Positions 10,085-20,550 of a DNA stretch of 28,317 nt are shown piece by piece. The position numbers and the translations under genes were made by a program. The stretch comes from Welwitschia mirabilis (Eukaryota; Gnetophyta; Gnetopsida; Welwitschiales). Below the pieces are notes generated by a model. That model was not told the origin of the DNA and ran no database searches. It worked only from the letters and a program-made list of their open reading frames with translations. The stretch's first letter is position 1. Every line of letters starts with the position of its first letter. The stretch spans positions 9,857,899 through 9,886,215 of the forward strand of contig JBOZIK010000001.1 in the NCBI GenBank assembly GCA_051453625.1, read 5' to 3'.

Positions 10085-10330
10085 ATCTTCTTGAAGGTTG
10101 AGACTCCTTCATGACGTCTTTTGATTTCATATGGGGTAATAAGAGATGATGGTTCTTATTTCACATTCTTTTGATATTTTTGAATCTTTAGTTCTTGTCT
10201 TGTGTTTGCAATCCTTAAGTCTTTAAGCTTTTGAGCATCAAGAATGTCTTATAGATCCTCTTTTGCTTTTCTAAAAAAGAAATTTTAGTGGTCCTACTTT
10301 CTTTTTATAAATATGACCACTAAAATAAAT
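10085..10330 (-). pseudogene. Possible end of LINE ORF1
   Basis: Upstream of the ORF2 start the minus strand has Lys/Asp/Gln-rich, broken frames such as NTRQELKIQKYQKN near 10200-10160, placed where ORF1 would end. No zinc knuckle or RRM fold motif is visible, so this rests on position and composition only. Confidence 0.3.
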
Positions 10331-13300
10331 GAATTTAGTCTTGCTTAAGGCCTCATAGTATTAGCTCACTTAAATATTTGAATCCATTACTTTATGAATA
10401 AATAACAAGCATCCCATTAATAAAGTATTTACAAATGTGATCCTATTGTGCATAATGGAATGATATTATGAGTTTTAATAATTAAATATTTTTAATAGTT
10501 AATTATAATTAATAAAATTCAAATAGCTATTTCATTCCCCTCCCCAACCCATCCAATAAGTAAAAAAAAATTGAATGATATATAAATAAATAAATAAAAA
10601 TGTGAGAAAGATAATAAAAATAAAGAAAAAATAACATATAAAGATGAAATCCTAGTTAGTGGATATGATTACTAAATAATTCATATGTTAATTAGTGAAT
10701 GAAATTAGTAATTAATTAATTAATATATTATCAAAACTAATCAAGATTAATTTAGTAATTAGTATATGATATAAATTACACATAAACAATATAACTTTTT
10801 CAAAAAAAAAATCTAATGGAGAAAGCATACAGATGTGGTCAACGTGATGTGACATAAATGTAGTTTATAAGATTTTGAAAAAAATAGTACAAGAGGAAAA
10901 GAAAATGTTATGTAAAATAGATAAGCATCAAGAGCTATTTCTCTAGAAAATAAGGTATGCTACTAGTTTTTTCCCATAAAATTTTAATGTTTTCAAGCTT
11001 AAAATATCCCCATTTCTTAAGATCTATAAATTCCCTCTTACTCTCCATATGTTATGTCACGAAGAATAATATTTTTATGTTATATATTGCATTGATATTA
11101 ATCTAAGGCTATCTTAATTATTATGTTTAACTCTAACTTGTTCTGAGTTAAGTACATCATAGTATAATGTTAATATGGATATTCGAATTAAGACATGACA
11201 TATAAGTCATAAGGCATTATTTTAGTGAACTATGTATCATCATCTAGCTTCTCGTTGTTCAAAACATAAGGGTGAGCTTTCCTATAAATAAATGGCCTTT
11301 GAAAAGTCATACATAATTTTAATCTAGTATGAGCATTTTTCACAGTTGATATGCTCTCTCCTAGTGCATATACAATTACCATAACACCTTATTATCCATC
11401 TTAAAATATTTTCAAGTGACATTTTACCCTCTCATGAAACTTAGAAGTGATGTTTTCCTTTCTGGTTAATTTCATTTTAAGTTATCTTGAAAAATTCTTC
11501 TTATGTCTTTTAAGCTCATAATTATAGTGAAAATATTACGTAAACCTTTAAACTTGTACATAGCTAAAATTACACTATTAAGTTTATGCCCATCATTATC
11601 TTTATAGTTGTGTTAGGAGGTACAAGCTTACACATGGTCTACACAATTAATCATTGGAGTTGGCAAATATTGGTCTACATTAGTGATAGAAATGATGAAG
11701 ATTTTCATTATGATAATAGCATGTATTTTTGTTCCTGTTATTAGCTTGTTTCATTGCACTAGTAAGGATAGGCTTCCACATAGAACATAAAGCAGAACTA
11801 ATGTAGATGATGATATGTGGTAAGATTCTTACTATTAAGGCTTCTAATATTGTTTATAGCTCTAACTTTATGCAAACACTCATTCTCAATCCATAGCTTT
11901 TATAGCTTCTAAATGGATGCCATTAGTTATCTATATTGCATGTTTATTTTTTGGCTTAATAAAATACTAAGATATTTCTATTCATTCCTTAATCCTAAGT
12001 TAAGCCCCTATTAGAGTGTGATGTGTCAAATACTAATCCCCACATAGTAAAGGTAGGAAACCTTGTGAAAAATTTAGGACCATCTTATTATGTAATAAGG
12101 ATAATATAATTATTATGTTAACATCATGTGTTCTTTAGGTATGAGATTATGGGTGTTTTCTTATAATAACTATAATTCTTATATTATGAATGTTAATGAA
12201 AAGTAATGGTTGAAACTTTTGCTTATAATTCTCTTGTATATTTTATTCTTATGTTTTATTGTTTAGTGTAAGTTAACATGCAATTATTGCTAAATATTTT
12301 TTTTTTGAACTTTTAGAATACATAAAAAAATAATAATTGGATCATAATTTTAAAAACAATGCAATCAATATAAGAACATAGCATCACTTGATTAGCCTAT
12401 TTACTAAGTATGTAGTAGTGTTATTTCTTAATCCTTTTGCTTCAATAAGAGTTTAATATGATCCTTATAATTAAATGGTTTCTCTATTACTCATTGAAAA
12501 GAAAAAAAGAAATGAAATTATACATATTTTTAAGCTTTTGATTAAGGTATGTGTTACATATATAGCTTTGGGCTTTTGACCTTAAAAATCTATTAGTTTA
12601 TTGCAACTACTTATTTTTACTTATTTTAGTTCTTTGCTAAGATAAGCCTTTACCTTATAATTATAAAATTAGCATTTAAAGTTTTCTTCATTCTAAAATT
12701 GACTCCCAAATTAGTAAGTCCCATTAATCTTTTATTTAAGATTTCTTGAATTAATTATTAATAACTTTTCTTTAGAGAGATCAAAGAAAATTTTTTCTTT
12801 TATTTTTATTTTCTACTTTTATTTATTTTATGATAGAATACATGTTATTTTATTATTTAACTTTTAATATTTGTTTTATCTATACTTGATAGAATAATAC
12901 ATAAGTCATAAAAGGCAATCTCAAAGTAAACTAAAAAATAAAGCTATAATCCAAGCTTATTTAAGGCATAGAGTAATTTTAACATCAAGATTTTCTCTTC
13001 TACATAAAGTATTCTTCAAGCTTCTTCAAGTATTTTTGATATTTATTTTTAGTTAATTTATTAATTCGAAAAATATATTTACCAAATGCATTCTAACTAA
13101 AAACATTCTTTTCCTTTTTACTTTTTTGAAGTGTTACTATAAGTGAAAGATAGTTTTATAAAAATAGTTTCTAAATTGACAAATAATTTAGATCTTATTA
13201 GCATAATATAAAGTCTTACATAATGAAATGATTTGCTTGGGTAATCATGATGCTTATACTCCTAAGGAGGAGGTATGATCAATAAAATTTTTAAGTTCGA

Positions 13301-14401
13301 CATCCCCCTAACAAACAATTAAAGGAATGTGAGGTAAAATTCATTTACTACTTTTATTATTAGTTAAAATTATTTTTCATGTCTCTAGTAATTCTAATTA
13401 TTATTATGACTATCTTAATTGTTATTCTTTAAAATTTCTTGTAAAATATTATTTCAAAAGAATCAATAATACTTAGTTTGTAAGGCTGAAATCTAAAATA
13501 AATAGCATGATTTGCATCAATGATATACTTTACATTATTATAATTTTTTTGTGAGAAATCATTTGAACTAGTGGTATGATAATAAATTTTAAATGTAAAT
13601 AAATATTATTTATAACAATTATCATTTAATATCTTATTATCTTCTAAAAATATAAAGTTTACCAGTTTATTAGCAATCTTTATTTTAATTGGGAAAAATT
13701 TCTTGCATGTGAATTGTCTATATATTTAGTATAATAAGTAGACTTACAGATAATAATAAACAATATTAATTTTCATTTAAAAAAAAGGAAAAGAGAGAGA
13801 ATAGAAGAAAACAGTTACTTAAATCACAAAGATGTGCTTTAAAAAATTTTATAGTCTCTATGCAAAAAATTGTAAGTAACTCTGATAGTAGATATATAGA
13901 TGACTAACTGAATCATCCTTTATCTAACATTAAAGATTTAGGTGTAAAAAAGAAAGTAGTTTTAAAAATGATCACATTATGTCAACTACTGATATAAAGA
14001 GTTTTCAAGAAAAACCTAGATAAAAGATTAAAGAATCAAGTACTACTCCTATACATATCGATGATGCAATAAAATTGAAGAATCTGAATATGAAAATAAG
14101 AGACATATTAGTTGAAAGAGGATCAATTTCATGTATATATTTTCCAAGGTTTAAGCATTTAGCCTAAACAATTAATAAAATCTAAATAAAAATAATTTTT
14201 GTCTTATGGGATGCACTAAGATGATTTAATTGCAAGATTATTTATTTAGTAGCATATTATTGTTTGAGATGTAATTCTTTACTTTATTGGTGGAAGCTTG
14301 TTATGCTACAATTATTATTTTAATGCTTTATTTTCTTGTAAGTGTTGTAATAAATGACATGCATTATAGTTGGCTTTATTTCATTCTATGCTTATTTTTA
14401 G
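10331..14401. other. AT-rich region without recognisable genes
   Basis: Stops are dense in all six frames and I found no domain match by eye. It contains short A or T runs, a TATAAATAA motif near 11284 and a few C/G-richer words. It is probably older, more decayed transposon sequence, but this cannot be shown from the sequence alone. Confidence 0.5.
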
Positions 14402-14566
14402 AAAATGCCAAGAACTTTTAAATATTTAACTACTATAATGATAATTGGCATAACTTTTTCATTAGTTAGTAAGTGTAAATAATATATAATAATTTATTAC
14501 CAAAATGCCAAGAACTTTTAAATATTTAACTACTACAATGACAATTGGCATAACTTTTTCATTAGT
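14402..14566. repeat. 65-bp direct repeat pair (period 100)
   Basis: The segment starting AAAATGCCAAGAACTTTTAA at 14402-14466 recurs at 14502-14566 with only two differences, both T in copy 1 and C in copy 2. The second copy forms most of the loop of the hairpin described at 14467-14617. The closeness of the copies, in a region otherwise heavily drifted, implies recent formation. Confidence 0.97.
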
Positions 14567-14617
14567 GGTATTTACTCATTTTGGTAATAAATTATTATAT
14601 ATTATTTACACTTACTA
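14467..14617. repeat. 41-bp perfect inverted repeat (hairpin)
   Basis: 14467-14507 is the exact reverse complement of 14577-14617, with a 69-base loop. The left arm begins TAGTAAGTGTAAATAATATA. The structure overlaps the direct repeat pair: copy 1 ends at the outer edge of the left arm, and copy 2 starts inside its inner end. It could arise from template switching during replication or be a MITE-like foldback. If transcribed, the RNA would form a long stem. Confidence 0.97.
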
Positions 14618-15222
14618 TTATTATTATAAAATATTAATTAACCTAATGATTAGGAAAAGTATTTATTGAGGGTCAGGAAATCACAACCATTTTCCAAGAA
14701 GAGTGGTGCCTATGTGTCCCTTTAAATTCTTAATTCCTTCATACCATTATTAATAGAGATTTCTTTTCCTTTTATCTTAATGTTTAGAAAAATTTCTTGC
14801 CTTACATATTGAAGACCTTCTATTTTGGAGTATTTGGAACTTAAGGAGTAACACTCTTAAAGCTTTAAAATATTCATCTCAAAATATAACTATGGTCCTA
14901 CGTATTTCTTGAATATCTTGTATACTTCTTATCATCACCTTACTCATCTTTTAGATGGTTTACAATCATTTTTTATGTATCTCAATTTATGGTTAGTTTA
15001 AAAACTTATTCTTTAATAGTGATAATCTATATTTTTAGAAATTTTAATATGAGCTTAGCATATTTCACTTTCTTGTATGGCTTAAACATAGTATTCTCAT
15101 CATTGCAAAATCTGTAAACATTAACAAATCCCTTGATAATTCAAACTTATATACATTAAACTTATCATCTTATTATTCAGTGCATATCTCTTTGAATCTT
15201 TAAATGTTATTTTAAAAAAATC
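14618..15222. other. AT-rich sequence, nothing recognised
   Basis: No gene or repeat boundary identified. Confidence 0.5.
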
Positions 15223-15412
15223 AAAATCCATAGGTCATTAACATAAGGCATTGAAATATGAAAAACCATAGATCACCGATGTGAGGAATTAGTAAGTGAA
15301 AATCCACAGATTACCAACATGAGGCAGTGAAAATGAAAAACTTATAAATCAACAATATGAGGCAGTGGTAAGTAAGAATCCACAAATCATCGATGTAAGG
15401 AAGTGGAATATA
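15223..15412. repeat. Minisatellite of ~38 bp, five copies
   Basis: Five head-to-tail units start at 15223, 15261, 15299, 15336 and 15377 (lengths 38, 38, 37, 41 and about 36). Each runs from an AAAAxCCAxAG-type start through ATCACCGATGTGAGG-type sequence to a GTG-rich end. Units 1, 3 and 4, and units 2 and 5, share variants (AACATGAGGCA-like versus CGATGTGAGGAA-like), which suggests an alternating higher-order pattern. There are no spacers and the units have diverged, so this is not a CRISPR. Confidence 0.93.
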
Positions 15413-15539
15413 TAAGTATGTATCATTTTACATAACTGGTTTATCAAATTTCTATTCCATGAGAGTTAAATTCAAGATAAATTAGAGTATTTTTTTCATC
15501 TCATCTTAATCCTTCTTATATATTAGGGCTTCTACCTTA

Positions 15540-15600
15540 CTCTTTGACTTTTCTAGGCCATACTCAGGACTGTGATGATTTCATGATTCTTATACCATAT
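15540..15600 (+). repeat. Dispersed repeat fragment, also at window start
   Basis: CTAGGCCATACTCAGGACTG and the following 25 bases align without gaps to about 12-58, with roughly 70% matches by eye. A shorter relative, GACTTTTCTAGGC, occurs at 17333-17345. These may be pieces of one LTR family. Confidence 0.45.
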
Positions 15601-15609
15601 TATTTTATG

Positions 15610-15617
15610 TATAAATA
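15610..15617 (+). promoter_or_regulatory. TATA-box-like motif
   Basis: TATAAATA followed by GG lies 38 bases before the start of a short open frame. It may be the promoter of a decayed LTR rather than of a gene. In AT-rich DNA such motifs also arise by chance. Confidence 0.35.
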
Positions 15618-15654
15618 GGAGATAAAATAGAGCATTATAAGGGCTAAAAAAGTT

Positions 15655-15918
15655 ATGACAAGGAGAGCATTAGAAAATGAAAATATCTTATTTAGATTTA
15701 TGTTTGAAAATACCAATCTTAGAGATACTTTCTTATTATATCTAACCTTATGTTTCTATTATAATTATACTTTAAATTATTATAATTGTAGATTTCATAG
15801 TCAATTTATTGTAGTAGAGTTTTTAAACATTATAGCTCTAAATGATGATAGTGGTCTTCTAAGAGTTTCTGTTGTGAATTGTTTTCTACTATTCTGTTTT
15901 AAATTTTCATTCTGTTAA
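15655..15918 (+). CDS. Hypothetical 87-codon ORF, doubtful
   Basis: An uninterrupted ATG-to-stop frame starting MTRRALENENILF and becoming rich in Phe, Tyr, Leu and Asn. I do not recognise it. Its composition follows the AT-rich background, and there is no clear signal peptide or domain. The TATA-like motif at 15610 sits suitably upstream, but the whole stretch 15540-15950 could equally be the R/U5 part of an old LTR. It is more likely a chance frame than a gene. Confidence 0.15.
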   Translation: MTRRALENENILFRFMFENTNLRDTFLLYLTLCFYYNYTLNYYNCRFHSQFIVVEFLNIIALNDDSGLLRVSVVNCFLLFCFKFSFC

Positions 15919-17959
15919 TTTATATACTACTTTCAATTTAAGATAAAAGTTTAAATTTGTGTAAATATTTTTCCTTTTAATTTTCTAATGTGTATATTTC
16001 CTCTACTACATGTCTTTTAAATTTTATTTTAGATTCATATGGAGAGAGTCTCACTTTAAAATGTGATACAAAAGAGTTCACTTTTATAGATTTATTTTTC
16101 CAAATGTCTTACTAATGTCTAAATAATCATAGCTTTCACTTATACAATTGTCCCTTCTCTTTATAAAACTTGAATCTTAAAATTCTTATCTCATGACTCC
16201 AAATTTTTAAATATCATAGCTCTCTTTAGAACTAGTATGCATAATCAACCATTAAAATTCATCTTGGATCATTCTTAATCTGCAGTTCTTAGTATTACTA
16301 AAACATTATTTTTTATCTATGATTAAGGCCTATAAATCCCTAAAGTTCCCTACTCATTTTCTAAATTCCATAATAATGGATGTCTTTGGCTCTTAAATCA
16401 TTACTGTAACTCTCTAAAAAGATTTGTTTATTTTGGCCCTAATCCCTATTTAGAGACTTTATTTGTAATGTGGATCATTATCTTAATCATTGAACAAGGT
16501 TATTCTTGTCTAGAAATTTTCTTTGAAGTTGTAATTTTATTATTTAATATTATCATAATTCTCTATTTAATATTATTTTAATCATTGGCCTTGAATTCCT
16601 ATTATTATAGCATTTTATAATTTCCCTTTTAAATTATCTCTCAACATCTTTATTTTTTGTTTTTTGATTTATTTATGCAAGTTTACGAAAAACCAAGTCT
16701 TCTGACTTAAGGCCATAGATCTAACTTTTACTTGATTTCTATTCTTTTATTTTGTGACAATGTAACTTGCTTTTATAACTTATCTTGATTTATTTTTTAA
16801 TCTATAGTGTATAATTTTAGTGATTCTATATTTTGTGGCTATTTCTTTTCTTATTTTTAGAGAACATGGCTTTACATTTTGGCTTAAGTAATTCATGTTT
16901 ATCTCTTATAAAGCGTTTTGGAATTCCACAGAAATTGCTTATTTGGTTCTTGTTACAACCACTCTCCATCTCATTGTAAGCACTTTTCTGCTTCCTGTAC
17001 TATGTGTTTAAGCCTACTTTTTCATTTGCTTAAGCTGAGAATTTCTCACTTGACATGGTTATGTGAGTCTAGTCTATAGTTATTAAGATTCAAATACCTT
17101 TCTTTTAATCTTACATTCCATAGTAATATCTATGAACATCACAGCTATTTAGAAGCTTAGATGCAACGTTTAGACCTTGTCTAGGTCATGAACTAAGAAA
17201 AAGAAAAGTCCACTACCCATGATGCATTCTGTTTATGTCCCTTTCATAGTTATGTTTAAAATAAAACATGGCTCTATATTTAAACATCTAGCCATATTTA
17301 ACATATCCTTTAGGCATTACCTTAATTTGTGAGACTTTTCTAGGCTCTATGGAAAAATTATAAAGAGTTAAACAATTTTAAAATTTAAAATCCCTTGTTC
17401 TATGATGTTTAAAAATTAATGCAGTAATTTTAGATTTTAATTCAATTAAGGTAAATTATATTTTAGCCATATATGCATATATATTTGTAGAATTCTAATA
17501 TTATTCTTTATCTTTTAATAAAACTCAAAATTTTGATATAAAATTTAATTGTATCTCATAAGACTTCACTTTAAAGAAATATTCTTTTAATTTAGAAATT
17601 AGTTTTTAGATATTTATTTTTTCTAAAAATTTATTATAAGGACTATTCTCAATGACCTTGGAATTGTTATAGGGAAATATAATAGAAATTTAGTTTTGAG
17701 AAAGTTTTATGCCACCATATTTTTTAAATATTAGAACCTACTATGTATGACTAGTTTAAGTTGGTTGTTACATTTCAAATGGAACATAATTTTAAAATGT
17801 GGATAAACTTGGCCATTAATCTTAAACATCACATTTATATTTATCAGTGCATTATTTTTGGGCTATAAAATGTAGATCTTATAATTAAGGAGGTTAACAG
17901 GATTTGATTTTATTAGAGACCAAATGTAGACATTTTATAGTATTGCATTATAACAAAAA
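15919..17959. other. AT-rich sequence without recognisable genes
   Basis: No domain could be read in any frame. GACTTTTCTAGGC at 17333 echoes the dispersed repeat at 15540. The upstream parts of the hAT element that follows (its terminal repeat and TTF-type zinc finger) would be expected near the right end, but I could not identify them. Confidence 0.45.
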
Positions 17960-17967
17960 ACCACCAA

Positions 17968-18159
17968 ATGAAGAAGAATATAATAGAAGGTCATTACTAT
18001 ATTCAACAAGCTCAAAATTTTTATTTTTATTTTTTTGTAAAATATCTAATTCATGAAATAGTCAAAGTTTATTACTTCATTAAGAAGCTCATGATTGAAA
18101 AGAATTTAGATCCAAGCTTAAACCCCATGAAACAACAAGAAATCCTATTATCCATATGA
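17968..18159 (+). CDS. 63-codon ORF upstream of the hAT relic, doubtful
   Basis: Open frame starting MKKNIIEGHYYIQQAQNF, rich in Lys, Ile, Tyr and Phe, ending just before the first sequence that aligns with a hAT transposase. It could be a degenerate part of the transposase N-terminus, but no TTF-type zinc-binding Cys/His pattern is visible. Not recognised otherwise. Confidence 0.2.
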   Translation: MKKNIIEGHYYIQQAQNFYFYFFVKYLIHEIVKVYYFIKKLMIEKNLDPSLNPMKQQEILLSI

Positions 18160-18164
18160 AAGCA

Positions 18165-19885
18165 TGAAATGATTTTGAACCTATGTTAACAATTAATGAA
18201 AGTATCCAAGATGTAATGAATGTTAAAAGAGAACATTGAAATCAAGTTCTATTAATAATTATTACAATTGTCAAGTTTCTTTTAAAAAATAACATCAAAG
18301 TCCATGAAAGTAATAAAAGGCATTTCTAACCTAATAATGGAAATAATTTAAGCCTAATTAAATGAATTTTTAGTTTGATCTACTAATGCAAGAACATATT
18401 TAATGCATTAAATATGAATAAATACATCAACATTATCTTGAAAAAAAATCCAAAATGAATCGTTACAAATGTTGACATTTAAAGTGAAAGAAATTATTTC
18501 TTCAAAAGTAAAAAATTCTTATAGTATTTTTGTGATATACTAAACTACACTCTGCATACAAGGCCCTCAAGAATAGATGACACTCATATTCCAATTTGTG
18601 GATGTCTCAATAAATCTTATTGAAGTGGAAGAACATTTTTAAAAATTTTTAAAGGAAAATAACTCCTTAAGTGAAGGTTTATCATTTGAATTTATTATTG
18701 CTTCATTTAACATTAATAATATGAAAGGACAAGGTTAGCATAATGGTTCTATATGAAAGAAAAAGAACAAGTTGTGAAAAAATGAATTTTAAATATATGT
18801 TGTAGAGCATTTTACACTTCTTATGATGTCACAATTTTAATTTAGTATTATGTGATATGACAAACTTTTGTTTAAGATAAATGGCTTTCTTTGAAGTTAT
18901 CCAATAACTTTTTTACTTTATTTTCATCTTCTACAAAGAGGCGAAAACTTTTACAAGATAAAAAAGTTATTTAAGTATTAAATCATTGTCACAAATAATG
19001 TAGGAAGTTGAATAAAAAGTGAAACTTAATTAGATATTAAACTTTATAAATAAGAGATTTAAATTGCACTTAGCAAATGCCTATGATGATAACATAAAAA
19101 GTAAAGCTAAAATTATGATAAGCTACAAAATTGAGGATTTTAAATTCTTATTTCAAATGATTATATGGTATGATGTAACGTTTTTTTTTAAAAATACAAA
19201 TAGAATGGATTTTTATCAATAATGATTTAAGCTAAGGAAATTGAAAACAAAATGGAAGTAAAAGCAATATCTTGTAGGAATTACACAATTCATTTAAAAA
19301 AGTATTTTCATGAAACTATAAAGCATGAATTTATAGACTTAGTTGAAGATTCATTTTGAGTTTAATCTCACTATGTATAATAGATCATGTTATTTGCTCC
19401 ATACCTACTAAGTTTGAAAAATTTTAAAATTATGCAAAAATGTTTGGATTTTCTTTTTTAATTTAGAAAAATCCAAGTTATTAGAAGACATTATCCTACA
19501 AGATGTTTGTCTTAACCTTAAACTTTCTCTTAAACATGGAGAACTCTTTGATGTGGATGGTATCAATTTTTATATCAAATTAAAAGTCTTATGAGAAATT
19601 TTATTTAAAGAAAGAAATGATGCACTTAAAATATCAAATTATGTAGAAAAAATAGATTTTTTTTAAATACACTAATTACTCATAGGATATTATTAACAAT
19701 GCCAATGCTAGTAGCTTTCTTAAAAATAATATTTTTAAAGCCAAAACTTATGAAATTTTATTATAGGTACACTAGGTCATAAGAAACACAAGGAATGTAA
19801 TTAATTATAGAAGATACAATAGAAAACTTAAAGATGATAAAGACTTAATTAATAATTGTACACTAGAAAAAGTCCAAAATATATA
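18165..19885 (+). pseudogene. hAT transposase relic (DUF4371/ZMYM1-like)
   Basis: hAT transposases cut and paste their element; this one is dead. Reading across frames in order: NESIQDVMN then VHESNKRHF (about 18193-18331; family H-D-E-S), VEVEEHF and NNSLSEGLSFEFI (about 18615-18705), MKGQG, stop, HNGS (18721-18750; family RGQG-YDNGSN), RAFYTS (from 18804), HNFNLVLCDMTN (about 18830-18865; family C-H-x-L-N-L-x-x-C-D-M), FSSSTKRRKLL (about 18921-18955), SLSQIM, stop, E (family SLSQTRWES, Trp lost), EDFKFLFQMIIWYD (about 19131-19175), FFFNLEKSKLLED (19451-19490), SLKHGELFDVDG (19526-19562), and the C-terminal dimerisation region HRILLTMP (19681-19704) through DLINN (about 19840-19855). Terminal repeats and target duplication were not found. 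Confidence 0.85.
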
Positions 19886-20420
19886 TAATGTCGTTTTTAG
19901 ATAGCTAAAGCCTTATAATGAATGATTTTCCTTCTTCCTTTCATGGATCTAAGGTGGTCTTAAAAATGATAGAGATATGAACTACTAGATACATGATATC
20001 ATTATTGTAGTATATTGAAATTTGTATAGATTATTTACATGTCCTATAGATATTCTATATGATATAACATCTATTCATGGTGTAAACTCTTGTATATGAA
20101 TGTAAGGTGAACCTTATGTCTATGACATGTAAATAAACATTAAAATGAAAAAATAATATATCTTTCAAAAATAATAATTAGTTACAAATGAAATTCAATT
20201 TCTATATAGAAAAATAACTAACTGTATAGTTATTATTTAAAATTTTACATTGTAAAATGAGTATTAAATATGAAAATGTTTTATAAAATAAAATATACAC
20301 TTAAGATATTACTTAAGAATAAAAATTAGTATTTTTATAAATGATAAATTAATTTTATAAAAGTTTTATTATTAATTAAAATAATTTTATAACTATAGTC
20401 AATATAAATAAATGAAAAGC
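19886..20420. other. AT-rich sequence between hAT relic and LTR element
   Basis: No gene recognised. The 3' terminal repeat of the hAT element may lie here but could not be identified. Confidence 0.45.
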
Positions 20421-20550
20421 AACAAACATTCTTAGAGCATGCATAGCACAGTACCCTACTTTATGGGAACCATTGATACAAGATAATAACAAACATTTTC
20501 ATAGCATGCATAGCACAATAACATACTTTAGGAGTACAATTGATCACCTA
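20421..20550. repeat. Direct repeat, period 67
   Basis: AACAAACATTCTTAGAGCAT at 20421 recurs at 20488 as AACAAACATTTTCATAGCAT. The copies continue through a shared GCATAGCAC and a TACTTTA-type stretch to CATTGAT/CAATTGAT. A 60-codon frame at 20473-20655 starts inside the second copy and is not credible as a gene. The pair lies at, or just before, the left end of the LTR. Confidence 0.85.

Larger units (their letters stand above)
5871..10330 (-). mobile_element. Decayed L1-like LINE (non-LTR retrotransposon)
   Basis: Reading the minus strand from 10084 downwards gives, in the correct order, the parts of a plant LINE ORF2: an apurinic-type endonuclease (about 10084-9380), a connecting region, a reverse transcriptase (about 8960-7100), the post-RT GGLGL region (about 6900) and a zf-RVT-like region with a closing W-x-x-WK-x-x-N type tail (about 6540-6170). 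All parts carry stops and frameshifts, so it cannot move on its own. An RT segment is present twice, either side of the gap at 8075-8168. The 3' limit is uncertain: no poly-A tail is clear near 5870. The 5' limit is also uncertain. Confidence 0.92.

Noticed and set aside
15223-15412. CRISPR-like array
   Set aside because: Units are directly adjacent without spacers, they have diverged, and the DNA is from a plant nucleus.
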